Source: JADHUC01 sp964617665 (GTDB taxonomy: Bacteria > Planctomycetota > Planctomycetia > Pirellulales > Pirellulaceae). From it: a DNA stretch of 9,369 nt. The DNA is taken from positions 1 through 9,369 of the forward strand of contig CAZUAH010000541.1 in NCBI GenBank assembly GCA_964617665.1, read 5' to 3'. Position 1 is the first letter of the stretch, and the number at the start of each line of letters is the position of its first letter. Below are positions 1 through 6,665 of this stretch, piece by piece. Under the pieces are notes generated by a model. That model was given only the letters and a program-made list of their open reading frames with translations. It had not been told where the DNA came from and searched no databases. The position numbers and the translations under genes were made by a program.

Positions 1-12
1 CTGCCCCTCAAC

Positions 13-45
13 CTAATTGTCGCTAAAGACTTAAGCTAATTGACG
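13..45 (+). repeat. Short direct repeat in the sigma-gene leader
   Basis: The 10-mers ctaattgtcg (13-22) and ctaattgacg (36-45) match at 9 of 10 bases and are 23 bases apart, about two helical turns. They lie in an AT-richer leader just upstream of the sigma-factor coding sequence. Two like half-sites at this spacing could bind a regulator or form part of a promoter, but no convincing -35/-10 pair was found. With repeats this short, chance remains a real explanation. Confidence 0.25.
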
Positions 46-127
46 CCGAACAGGCGGGGCATACGATGCCTTCACGCAGATCTACGAGACGTACTATCCT
101 CGCTGTTTCGGATTCTTCCGTTCGCGT
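40..127 (+). other. Displaced 5' coding segment of the sigma factor (apparent frameshift)
   Basis: Read in the same frame as the downstream sigma gene, positions 62-127 encode YDAFTQIYETYYPRCFGFFR followed by SR, which looks like the start of sigma-70 region 2 (2.1). In that frame a TGA at 41-43 lies upstream and there is no ATG, GTG or TTG between it and the GTG at 128. A TTG at 40 opens the neighbouring frame (MTPNRRG...). Removing one G from the run at 56-59 would join the two as MTPNRRAYDAFTQIYE..., a natural sigma-factor N-terminus. So either the gene has a one-base insertion, the assembly has a homopolymer error, or the ribosome shifts by one base here. The loss of frame is seen directly; its cause is not. 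Confidence 0.6.
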
Positions 128-571
128 GTGCTGGACACGAATATTGCGGCGGACCTGACCCAGGAAGCGTTTCTGCGTGCCTACGGTGCGATGGCTCGTT
201 TCGACAGTTCGCGGCGAGTCGACTCATGGCTGATGGGGATTTGCCGTAACGTGTTGCGAGAGTATGTGCGGCGGGAGCGGCGTCGGCGCGAGATCCCCTG
301 GGCCCAGTTGTGCCTGGAAATTGCGGAGATAGCCGGCGACGACGACGGCGAAGGCCAGCACGTCGACATGATGCCGCATTTGCCCGGCTGTATCTCGCAG
401 CTTGCACCGAAAACGGAAGCCGTGCTGCGAGCCCATTATTTCGAGGGCAAGATGCTGACAGTCGTTGCGACCGACAAGGGGCAGTCTCTCTCGGCGGTCA
501 AGATGACCTTGTTGCGTGCCAGACGTGCGCTGAAGACCTGTATTCGGCGGAAACTACAAGGGCTCAAGTGA
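128..571 (+). CDS. ECF-type RNA polymerase sigma-70 family sigma factor (5' end disrupted)
   Basis: This is a sigma factor that would direct RNA polymerase to a dedicated promoter set. From the first usable start (GTG at 128) it is 147 residues. Residues 9-49 (DLTQEAFLRAYGAMARFD... WLMGICRNVLREYVRR) match sigma-70 regions 2.2-2.4, which bind core enzyme and the -10 element. Residues about 92-141 (APKTEAVLRAHYFEGK... GQSLSAVKMTLLRARRAL) match region 4, with the helix-turn-helix that reads the -35 element. The acidic stretch at residues 66-76 is the linker between them. ECF factors are usually 160-200 residues, and the missing N-terminal part of region 2 is still encoded just upstream (62-127) but without an in-frame start, so this start gives a truncated product. 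The stop TGA (569-571) shares its A with the ATG of the next gene, implying translational coupling to its probable partner. The exact ECF group is not assigned. Confidence 0.8.
   Translation: MLDTNIAADLTQEAFLRAYGAMARFDSSRRVDSWLMGICRNVLREYVRRERRRREIPWAQLCLEIAEIAGDDDGEGQHVDMMPHLPGCISQLAPKTEAVLRAHYFEGKMLTVVATDKGQSLSAVKMTLLRARRALKTCIRRKLQGLK
558..562 (+). promoter_or_regulatory. Ribosome binding site for the large sensor-like gene
   Basis: The sequence aaggg lies 8 bases upstream of the ATG at 571, inside the end of the sigma gene. It supports 571 as the start of the large protein over the earlier in-frame codons that lie within the sigma coding region. Confidence 0.55.
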
Positions 572-3500
572 TGCAGACTTGGAAGGAAGAAGAACTGCTT
601 GTCATCTTGGAGGAACATCTGCCTCAGGACCTGACGCCCGAGCAGATAGAGGCGATCAACTCGGCCTCGCAGAATTCGCCGAAATTGCGTGAAGCGATTC
701 TGGAATCTCTCGGGTTCGAGGACGCCCTTGCCGCCAGCTATGCGCCGGAACCGCTCGATGTGAGTGAGTTGATTCGCCGCTGCCAAGACTGGGCTCGGCA
801 GCAGCGCCGGGGGAGGTGGAGTTCTTTCGCCCGGTCCGTGTTGGCGATCGTCATCGTCTCGGCGGTTTCCGTCGGTGCTTGGGCAATCATTCAACACTTC
901 GATTCCAAGTCCATGCCTGTAGCCCAACAGCCACCTGCCTTGGACCACCATGAGCCCAGTTCGCCGAGTCAACTTGGCGACGCCGACCAAAGCCAAGAGA
1001 GCGAGGGCCACGCCGAGGCCCCCGGCTTGCTCGCGGATTCCACGCCCCAGGGGACGAGCGTCGCGGTTGTTGAGTCTCCAGAGGCGGAGCCTTTGCCAGA
1101 GTTCGATCCGGCTTGGCGCATGTACGACGATCCCGCACTGCGTGGCGACCAAGCGTGGCAAAACACGTTGCACAAGATTCTGTTGCCGCGTCTCCCATGG
1201 CGGGCGAGGCGTCGACCAAGCGGTCAAATCTCACTCGACGGAACTTATGTAGCCACGACGCCAAAAGCCGACGGTCTGCGTCTGCGCTTCGCCTTCAGCG
1301 AACTGACGCGTCTGCAATGGTACTTCTGGCAGGCAAATGGCACCGACGGTGTGCTTGTGCGTTGGGACGCTCCGACTGCGTCGCTACGTGCGTTCTCCGT
1401 CCACCGTAAAGAGGTTCCCGAGCAGAATCTACGTTTCCGGTCGGATGCGGGGGACCTAACGTCTCTCCCCGACGACGCGATGACACGAATCGACTCGAAC
1501 ATCGACTTCAAGTGGAACAAGCAGAATCTCCCCGCGATCGAGGATGGGCCAGGCCGAGTGTTGGCATGCTGGCATGGTGCGATCCAGTTTCCGTCCGGGG
1601 GCGACTGGAGGCTTGCCGCAACCACCAAAGGGACCGTGTCGATTCTCCTGGACGGTAACCCCGTGATGTTTCACGGAGCAATCTCCGAGTCGAAGACCTC
1701 GTTCAGTTACCATCACATGGATGCCAAGGAAGGGGAGAAGCCGGCCATTCGTGATCTCGAGATTCAGTATTACGGCGACCCTGAGGGAGACGGGCTTCGG
1801 CTTGAGTGGATTCGCGGACACACAGGTACGTCCCCTCGTCGAGTCGTCCCGCCGGACGCATTCTTCTTGAACGACGGCGACGCAGCACAACATGGGCTCC
1901 GTGCCACCTTCCTCTTCTCGACGGAGGTCGACTACCTCGGTCCGATTGAAATCGGGCATATGATTGCCCACGATCAGAGTCTGTGGTTGCGACGTTTCGG
2001 CACGGGCTCGATCGACGTGCGTTACGAAGCCGGTGCGATTCGACTTTCGCGTGGCGATATCGAATTGCTGGTGATTCCGGCGGATGAGCCGGATCAGTTC
2101 GTCATGCAGACACAGTGCGTGCTGCGTGGTGCGGAAGTGTTACGGATCGCGGAGTCCACAGTCGATGTTCGCTCCGCGAAACAACGTAAAGTCCGCGGAG
2201 CGAACAACGACTACCAGCACGCGCTCGTCGCCGATCAGTGGGCCCCGGAACACGAAGGGGACGCGGCGGGACTTCAGATTCGCTCGGTCGACGGGGGGCT
2301 GGAATTCTTACGGCAAGATTCGCAAGCGGGGCAAACCGCACTCCTACCATTCGATGAGGCCGGTGGTTGTGAGGTAACTGTTCGGGTCGATCAAGCCACC
2401 TCGGGAACCGGGATCGTATTGAAAACCCCCGCAGCAGACCGCCACAATTTGCGGCTGATGGTTGGTGAACATGACGGACACCGCGTGCTTTACACGAATG
2501 TGTTGGACCCGCCGCATCTTCGCCAGTGTGCCGAGCGGGGTTGGCTCGTCGCCGATCAGTTCTGGATCCGGTGCGAAGTTGCGATGAACCATACTCGCAT
2601 GTTGTTCAGCAACGATGCCGAGAGTTGGGTTGCGATCCAGTACCGCCAGTTTGCACCGGATACACTGATCCAGCCACAGTTTCGCATTGGTGTTCTTGCA
2701 GAGCACGGCGAGGGAGCCCGCGTCCTGCAACTCGGAGAATTGAAGGTCGAGCGACTTTATGGGCTGGAAGGCCTTGCAGAAGAGTCGTGGCTGGCCGCGG
2801 CCAAACGCCGGTTGAAATCGGCCGAGGACTGGCAAGCTTCGTTCCAGTCGATACTCGATGCGCCCGAGGAGGGTGTCTCGCCGTCGGATTGGGCCGTGGC
2901 ATGCCATCTGGCGGCCTTGCACCAGCCGACAACCCGTACGGTACGAGAAGAGTCCGTGGGGAAGCTCCTACTTGCCGCCGTGCGAGCTGACGTTTCGTGG
3001 GACCGTCTGTACCCGGCTCTCGTCGACCTGCCGCGGCGTCTATCCACCAACAAGGAGATGCTTTCTCGCGGTGAATTGGCGAAAGTGTATCGAGCCATGG
3101 CGATGCATTTGTGGAATGCCGGGCGGCGAGACGAACTGGGACGGTTGGTCGACGCCTGGCATCGCCAGCATTGGGTATCCCCTGCGTTTCTTGAGGAGGC
3201 TCGTTTACCCGAAGACCTGGCGCGTTTTACCCTGTTGGGGGCGGCGATCGAAGAGGATTGGGACCAGCTTCTTACGGTGTCGTCGCGCGAGGTTTTCTAT
3301 TCGAAGACTTCGCGCTTCTCGAATCGACCGATTAATGATGCCACAGTTCGACTTGCCGTTTGGCTGCAGCACACGGCCGCCAAGCGAAAGGCTCCTGAAA
3401 ACGCGACGGAAGCGAAAATCTTGGCAGAGTGGGCCGATCGACGGATGCCGAACTTGCCGTTGCCCCACCCCTTGGTCGTCGAGGATCGATCTCGCGAGTT

Positions 3501-5184
3501 GGAGACGACGTGGCAGGAAGTTCGAATCGCAGTCGCCGCCCGGCAATGGGACGTTGCCGCTGATGCCATGCTGAGGCTTCCCGCGAAGGATGAATTGGTT
3601 CCCGTCTCGTCGGACGATGCGCTTCGGGTCTCTTCCCGTATTGCAGTCGGCCGGCTCTTGGGGGAGTATGCGGCATTGGCCGAAGCGATCAACCGCAAAC
3701 AACGCGTCGGCAGAATGCGTCTAACCCGAGGCATGAAGTACGACGACATTGACCTTGTCGAGTCGGTCGCGACACTGTTCAGTGGAACCGAAGTCGGTCG
3801 GGCAGCGACGGCGACTCTGGCCGATCGCGATCTGTCGCGTGGAGAGTTTCTCCTTGCCGCCGGGAGGTATCGTTCTCTCCTGAAAGGCGCCGAGCCTTCG
3901 CGGGAAGACGAGTTGCAGGCGAAGTATCGGCTCGCCGTCGCGATGGGCGGTCAGTTGCTGGGCACACCGACCGGCAAGCCGGTAACGCTCGGCGGAAGGA
4001 CGTATCCAGCAGAGAAATTCGAGAAGATTCTCCAACAAGCGGCCACAGTCGTTGTTCGCTCCGCGAACTTGCGTAATGTTCGCGGAGCGAACAACGACTA
4101 TCACGTCGCTCACTCGCTCACGCTTGCCGTCCCAAAGACCCCTACGTGGGAGCCCACGTTCTTTCGTACTCTTGCTGAAAATAGGCACGCCGTCAGGATG
4201 TTCGAAAACCCGATCGATCTGGGCTGGGCATCGAATGACGGGCATTTGTTCTTGCATCAGCAGGGACGCCTGACGGCCATTGATACGGCCAGCGGGAAGA
4301 CGCTCTTCGAGGTGACCGAACCGATTGAATCGAACGCCGAACCACGCAATGGCTCGATCCATCCGTTGGTGTACGGTCAGTACGTGATCGTCCCATTCTA
4401 CTGGGCAACCCGGTCCGAGTTGACCTGTTTCGACCGGCAGACGGGCGCCGCTGTGTGGCGCCGGCCGCTCGACGACGCGGTTATCAGTTCGCCAACCGCC
4501 AGCGGCGACACCCTTTTGACGCTAAGTGTCAAGAGGCAGGGCGGATTCGGCGACGTCGTTCTTCGCCGGATTAGTCCGAGTTCGGGATCGTCGCTACTGA
4601 CTCGGGTCGTGGCCCGTTTCCGCTTGGGTGACGCGCTCTTTCAGGTCGGTCGTCTCGCAAGTCACGAGGACCGGATCCTAATGCGGGTCGGTTGCACGAT
4701 CATCTGTTGCGATTCCGCAGGCAGTCTGCAGTGGGTCGCTCGGCTGCCGTACATTCCGTGGGAAATTCGGTCGTACGTTTCGTGGGCAGATCCATGGAAT
4801 TGGCTTCACGGGCAATCCCTCAGCGATCTGCTCGTGATCGACGACCGCGTCGTGGCGACCGCACCCGGTTCGTGGAACGTCGAATGCCGCGACATCCGCT
4901 CGGGAGCACTTGTGTGGCGTCACCAGCACCCCGACCTGCGGCACATCGTCGGCCAAAGCGAAGACCGAGTAATAGTCGCGACAGGCGGGGAAACTCTGGA
5001 ACTGGACGCCGCGACGGGCCTGACAGCCGTTGGTCGCTCCGCGAACTCACGCGGAGAACGTATAGTTCACGGAGCGGACAACGACCATGCGGCCTTCACC
5101 GATGGTCAGCGGTTGTATCGGTTGCGCTATGCCGATGAGAAGAAGGTACAGATCGTGCTGCAAGTGCTGGAAAGTGAGGAATAG
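571..5184 (+). CDS. Giant single-pass membrane protein with PA14-like, jelly-roll-like, helical and PQQ-propeller regions; candidate sigma-factor partner
   Basis: The product is 1537 residues. Residues 1-85 are charged and probably cytoplasmic. Residues 86-108 (FARSVLAIVIVSAVSVGAWAII) form one membrane helix, followed by a Pro/Gln/Glu-rich linker to about 185 and a large extracytoplasmic part. Residues about 330-435 look PA14-like (GDWRLAATTKGTVSILLDG, then IQYYGDPEGDGLRLEW and PPDAFF). Residues about 560-732 look like a LamG-type jelly roll. Residues about 737-1155 are helical and TPR-like. From about 1210 there is a PQQ-type beta-propeller, with blade motifs LTAIDTASGKTLFE, LTCFDRQTGAAVWRR and VECRDIRSGALVWRH. 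The plan recalls large planctomycete proteins carrying DUF1583-type domains, which needs an HMM search to confirm. The start overlaps the sigma stop by one base, and the topology suits an anti-sigma or sensor role, but no zinc-finger HxxxCxxC motif is present, so that role is inferred. Three palindromic elements are translated in frame, at residues 531-547, 1160-1176 and 1486-1505. Confidence 0.8.
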   Translation: MQTWKEEELLVILEEHLPQDLTPEQIEAINSASQNSPKLREAILESLGFEDALAASYAPEPLDVSELIRRCQDWARQQRRGRWSSFARSVLAIVIVSAVSVGAWAIIQHFDSKSMPVAQQPPALDHHEPSSPSQLGDADQSQESEGHAEAPGLLADSTPQGTSVAVVESPEAEPLPEFDPAWRMYDDPALRGDQAWQNTLHKILLPRLPWRARRRPSGQISLDGTYVATTPKADGLRLRFAFSELTRLQWYFWQANGTDGVLVRWDAPTASLRAFSVHRKEVPEQNLRFRSDAGDLTSLPDDAMTRIDSNIDFKWNKQNLPAIEDGPGRVLACWHGAIQFPSGGDWRLAATTKGTVSILLDGNPVMFHGAISESKTSFSYHHMDAKEGEKPAIRDLEIQYYGDPEGDGLRLEWIRGHTGTSPRRVVPPDAFFLNDGDAAQHGLRATFLFSTEVDYLGPIEIGHMIAHDQSLWLRRFGTGSIDVRYEAGAIRLSRGDIELLVIPADEPDQFVMQTQCVLRGAEVLRIAESTVDVRSAKQRKVRGANNDYQHALVADQWAPEHEGDAAGLQIRSVDGGLEFLRQDSQAGQTALLPFDEAGGCEVTVRVDQATSGTGIVLKTPAADRHNLRLMVGEHDGHRVLYTNVLDPPHLRQCAERGWLVADQFWIRCEVAMNHTRMLFSNDAESWVAIQYRQFAPDTLIQPQFRIGVLAEHGEGARVLQLGELKVERLYGLEGLAEESWLAAAKRRLKSAEDWQASFQSILDAPEEGVSPSDWAVACHLAALHQPTTRTVREESVGKLLLAAVRADVSWDRLYPALVDLPRRLSTNKEMLSRGELAKVYRAMAMHLWNAGRRDELGRLVDAWHRQHWVSPAFLEEARLPEDLARFTLLGAAIEEDWDQLLTVSSREVFYSKTSRFSNRPINDATVRLAVWLQHTAAKRKAPENATEAKILAEWADRRMPNLPLPHPLVVEDRSRELETTWQEVRIAVAARQWDVAADAMLRLPAKDELVPVSSDDALRVSSRIAVGRLLGEYAALAEAINRKQRVGRMRLTRGMKYDDIDLVESVATLFSGTEVGRAATATLADRDLSRGEFLLAAGRYRSLLKGAEPSREDELQAKYRLAVAMGGQLLGTPTGKPVTLGGRTYPAEKFEKILQQAATVVVRSANLRNVRGANNDYHVAHSLTLAVPKTPTWEPTFFRTLAENRHAVRMFENPIDLGWASNDGHLFLHQQGRLTAIDTASGKTLFEVTEPIESNAEPRNGSIHPLVYGQYVIVPFYWATRSELTCFDRQTGAAVWRRPLDDAVISSPTASGDTLLTLSVKRQGGFGDVVLRRISPSSGSSLLTRVVARFRLGDALFQVGRLASHEDRILMRVGCTIICCDSAGSLQWVARLPYIPWEIRSYVSWADPWNWLHGQSLSDLLVIDDRVVATAPGSWNVECRDIRSGALVWRHQHPDLRHIVGQSEDRVIVATGGETLELDAATGLTAVGRSANSRGERIVHGADNDHAAFTDGQRLYRLRYADEKKVQIVLQVLESEE
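2161..2211. repeat. In-frame palindromic element, copy 1 (51 bp)
   Basis: Arms at 2161-2178 and 2194-2211 are inverted repeats matching at 17 of 18 positions around a 15-base centre. The core gttcgctccgcg/cgcggagcgaac is perfect. The element starts on codon position 1 and adds exactly 17 codons, read as VDVRSAKQRKVRGANND. It matches copy 2 at 44 of 51 bases with no gaps. It lies between the region after the PA14-like domain and the jelly-roll-like domain of the giant protein. The sequence ccaca precedes both this copy and copy 2. Confidence 0.9.
4048..4098. repeat. In-frame palindromic element, copy 2 (51 bp, perfect 21-bp arms)
   Basis: Arms at 4048-4068 and 4078-4098 are perfect 21-bp inverted repeats around a 9-base centre (ttgcgtaat). 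This is the best-preserved copy. It starts on codon position 1 and is read as VVVRSANLRNVRGANND. Its reverse complement in the matching frame reads VVVRSANITQVRGANND, so the element encodes nearly the same peptide from either strand. It lies between the helical region and the PQQ-type propeller. The transcript would form a very stable hairpin. Confidence 0.93.
5026..5085. repeat. In-frame palindromic element, copy 3 (60 bp, diverged)
   Basis: Arms at 5026-5046 and 5065-5085 match at 17 of 21 positions around an 18-base centre, exactly 9 bases longer than in copy 2. It begins on codon position 1 and is read as AVGRSANSRGERIVHGADND. The centre contains acgcggagaac, resembling part of the right arm, so it may have grown by partial duplication. 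This is the most worn copy, suggesting an older insertion. It lies near the C-terminus, in a predicted loop of the propeller. Confidence 0.85.
5176..5180 (+). promoter_or_regulatory. Ribosome binding site for the NPCBM-type gene
   Basis: The sequence gagga lies 4 bases upstream of the ATG at 5185, within the last codons of the giant gene. Spacing is a little short, but together with the zero-base gap between the two genes it points to coupled translation. Confidence 0.5.
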
Positions 5185-6564
5185 ATGACCCTGCGCCGAT
5201 CCATCATGATCGCAACTCTCCTGACGCTGCTGTCTGCCGCGACGGTCTGTCGGGCACAAGAAGGCGGCGATTGGGACAAAGTGTTCGGCAACTTCGTCGT
5301 CGTTTGGAGCGACGGCGACGTCTCTGCGGGAAAGGAATTCGCCAATTGGCGAGTCTCTCGCGAGGAGATGGACACCTTCCTCGCGCGCAAGACAGGCCAA
5401 GAGGGGATGAGTGTGCTCGACGCCCGGTTTGCAGACCAGCCGATGTTCTCCGATACGAGTCGTTTCGCCCGTATCTTGCGCAACACGGATCAAATGCCGA
5501 AGTTGATCGGCCCGTTCGTTGAACTCAGTGGGGGCGACATCCTACCCGGTGCGCTGGTCGAGGGCCCGGTGAAGCGACGTGACAAGAACGGACAAGACCC
5601 GGCCATGTTCGTGACGGTCGTTGCCGGTGCTCAGTTCACTAGGGGCCACATGCCGGGACAGGTTCCGGTTCGGGCAGATTCGGTCGTAAGGGTTTCGCTG
5701 ACCGACAACGCACGCCGCGATCTCTCGCCGGGACTGATCGTCTATCGTGACGGCCGCGAGCTGATGGCCACCTCCGTGCGATGGGAGATCGACGGCATCA
5801 GCATACTGGCGGCCGATAGCGTCGCCAAGGCGACCTGGGCGGAGTTGGCGGAGGTCCATTTTCCAGGGCCGGCGGCCGTGGATCGGGTTGCGACGGACCC
5901 AACCAGGCTGTTTTGCCGTTTGGTGACGACCAATGGCGCCATCCTGACCTATCCGCTCGACACCAGCCAAAGGCTGCTCCAATCGAGCCATCGCAACAAA
6001 CACGACATCCGCCCGCTGTGGGCCCATCGCGAATTGCGGATTCCCTTGGCGCTGACGGCCTCGCATAGCTTCTTCCGAGCCGACGAGATCTCGCTATCTC
6101 GGCTGCCTGCAACGACCTTGAACCAACAGAACATCACAGGCTATACGTGGCGGTGGCGGCGGAATCAAAACGTACGGGGAGGTCAACTTGCGGCGGGTAG
6201 GATGGTCGCCGATGTGGGCATCGGCATGCACTCGCACTGCGAGGTCGCGTTCGAGTTGCCCGACGGCGCGATTTCGTTCGCGGCATGGGTGGGTATCGAT
6301 GAAGCGGTCGGCAGCGGCGGTTGCGTGCGATGCAAAGTGTACCTCGACGAAGTCGCCGGTCAGCCGGCCTGGTCGAGCGAATTGCTGCGCGGTAGCGACG
6401 CGCCCGTTGGCGTGACCGTTGGGGACCTGCGTGATGCAAAGCGGCTGATCCTCGTGGCGGAATGTGCCGATGAGGACCACCCACCGGACGCCGACCCCTT
6501 CGACCTACGCGACGAAGTGGCATGGATGTTCCCCTTCATCACACTCGACCACACGTCACAGTAG
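5185..6564 (+). CDS. Secreted protein with C-terminal NPCBM-like (carbohydrate-binding) domain
   Basis: The product is 459 residues. Residues 1-24 form a Sec signal peptide (two Arg, then IMIATLLTLLSAATV, with likely cleavage after CRA before QEG), so it should be exported. The middle contains LSGGDILPG and SPGLIVYRDG-type segments, which I associate with planctomycete proteins that carry NPCBM domains but cannot assign to a named domain. Residues about 343-452 fit an NPCBM-like module: GIGMHSHCEVAFELPDG, then FAAWVGIDEAVGSGG, VRCKVYLDE, WSSELLRGSDAPVGVTVGDL and AKRLILVAECAD. The usual final DHADW motif is changed to RDEVAWMF. The family is thought to bind glycans; binding here is inferred. 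The gene begins directly after the giant gene's stop, so the two are probably co-translated and may work in the same envelope process. Confidence 0.75.
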   Translation: MTLRRSIMIATLLTLLSAATVCRAQEGGDWDKVFGNFVVVWSDGDVSAGKEFANWRVSREEMDTFLARKTGQEGMSVLDARFADQPMFSDTSRFARILRNTDQMPKLIGPFVELSGGDILPGALVEGPVKRRDKNGQDPAMFVTVVAGAQFTRGHMPGQVPVRADSVVRVSLTDNARRDLSPGLIVYRDGRELMATSVRWEIDGISILAADSVAKATWAELAEVHFPGPAAVDRVATDPTRLFCRLVTTNGAILTYPLDTSQRLLQSSHRNKHDIRPLWAHRELRIPLALTASHSFFRADEISLSRLPATTLNQQNITGYTWRWRRNQNVRGGQLAAGRMVADVGIGMHSHCEVAFELPDGAISFAAWVGIDEAVGSGGCVRCKVYLDEVAGQPAWSSELLRGSDAPVGVTVGDLRDAKRLILVAECADEDHPPDADPFDLRDEVAWMFPFITLDHTSQ

Positions 6565-6654
6565 TTGCAACACGACAAAAGCCAGAAATTGTCAGTGACC
6601 ACATCGCCCCCGGCGTCAATAAATTAGTAGAGGCGGCAAATAGCCGGAAGTATC

Positions 6655-6658
6655 AGGA
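6655..6658 (+). promoter_or_regulatory. Ribosome binding site deciding the start of the toroid gene
   Basis: The sequence agga is 7 bases upstream of ATG 6666. The frame is open back to 6522, but the earlier starts overlap the preceding gene and would place coding-unlike sequence before a clear twin-arginine signal. ATG 6666 is therefore the better start. The 101-base gap at 6565-6665 holds nothing else convincing. Confidence 0.55.
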
Positions 6659-6665
6659 ACCCCCT

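Noticed and set aside
310..570. Upstream extension of the giant protein into the sigma gene
   Set aside because: The frame is open, but it encodes Arg-rich sequence typical of an out-of-frame reading of the sigma gene. ATG 571 has a ribosome binding site and begins a sensible protein.
3721..4362. Minus-strand frame carrying VVVRSANITQVRGANND, suggesting an antisense gene
   Set aside because: The peptide arises only because the palindrome reads alike on both strands. The remainder of the frame has no gene-like features.
6589..6625. Possible promoter (ttgtca ... taaatt) in the gap before the toroid gene
   Set aside because: The spacer is 25 bases, far from the usual 16-18, and no other support is seen.
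6610..6646. Possible terminator hairpin (ccggc ... gccgg) in the same gap
   Set aside because: The stem is only 5 bp with a 27-base loop and no following T run.
6522..6665. Earlier start for the toroid protein
   Set aside because: It would overlap the preceding gene and put unrelated residues before a clear twin-arginine signal. ATG 6666 has an agga at good spacing.
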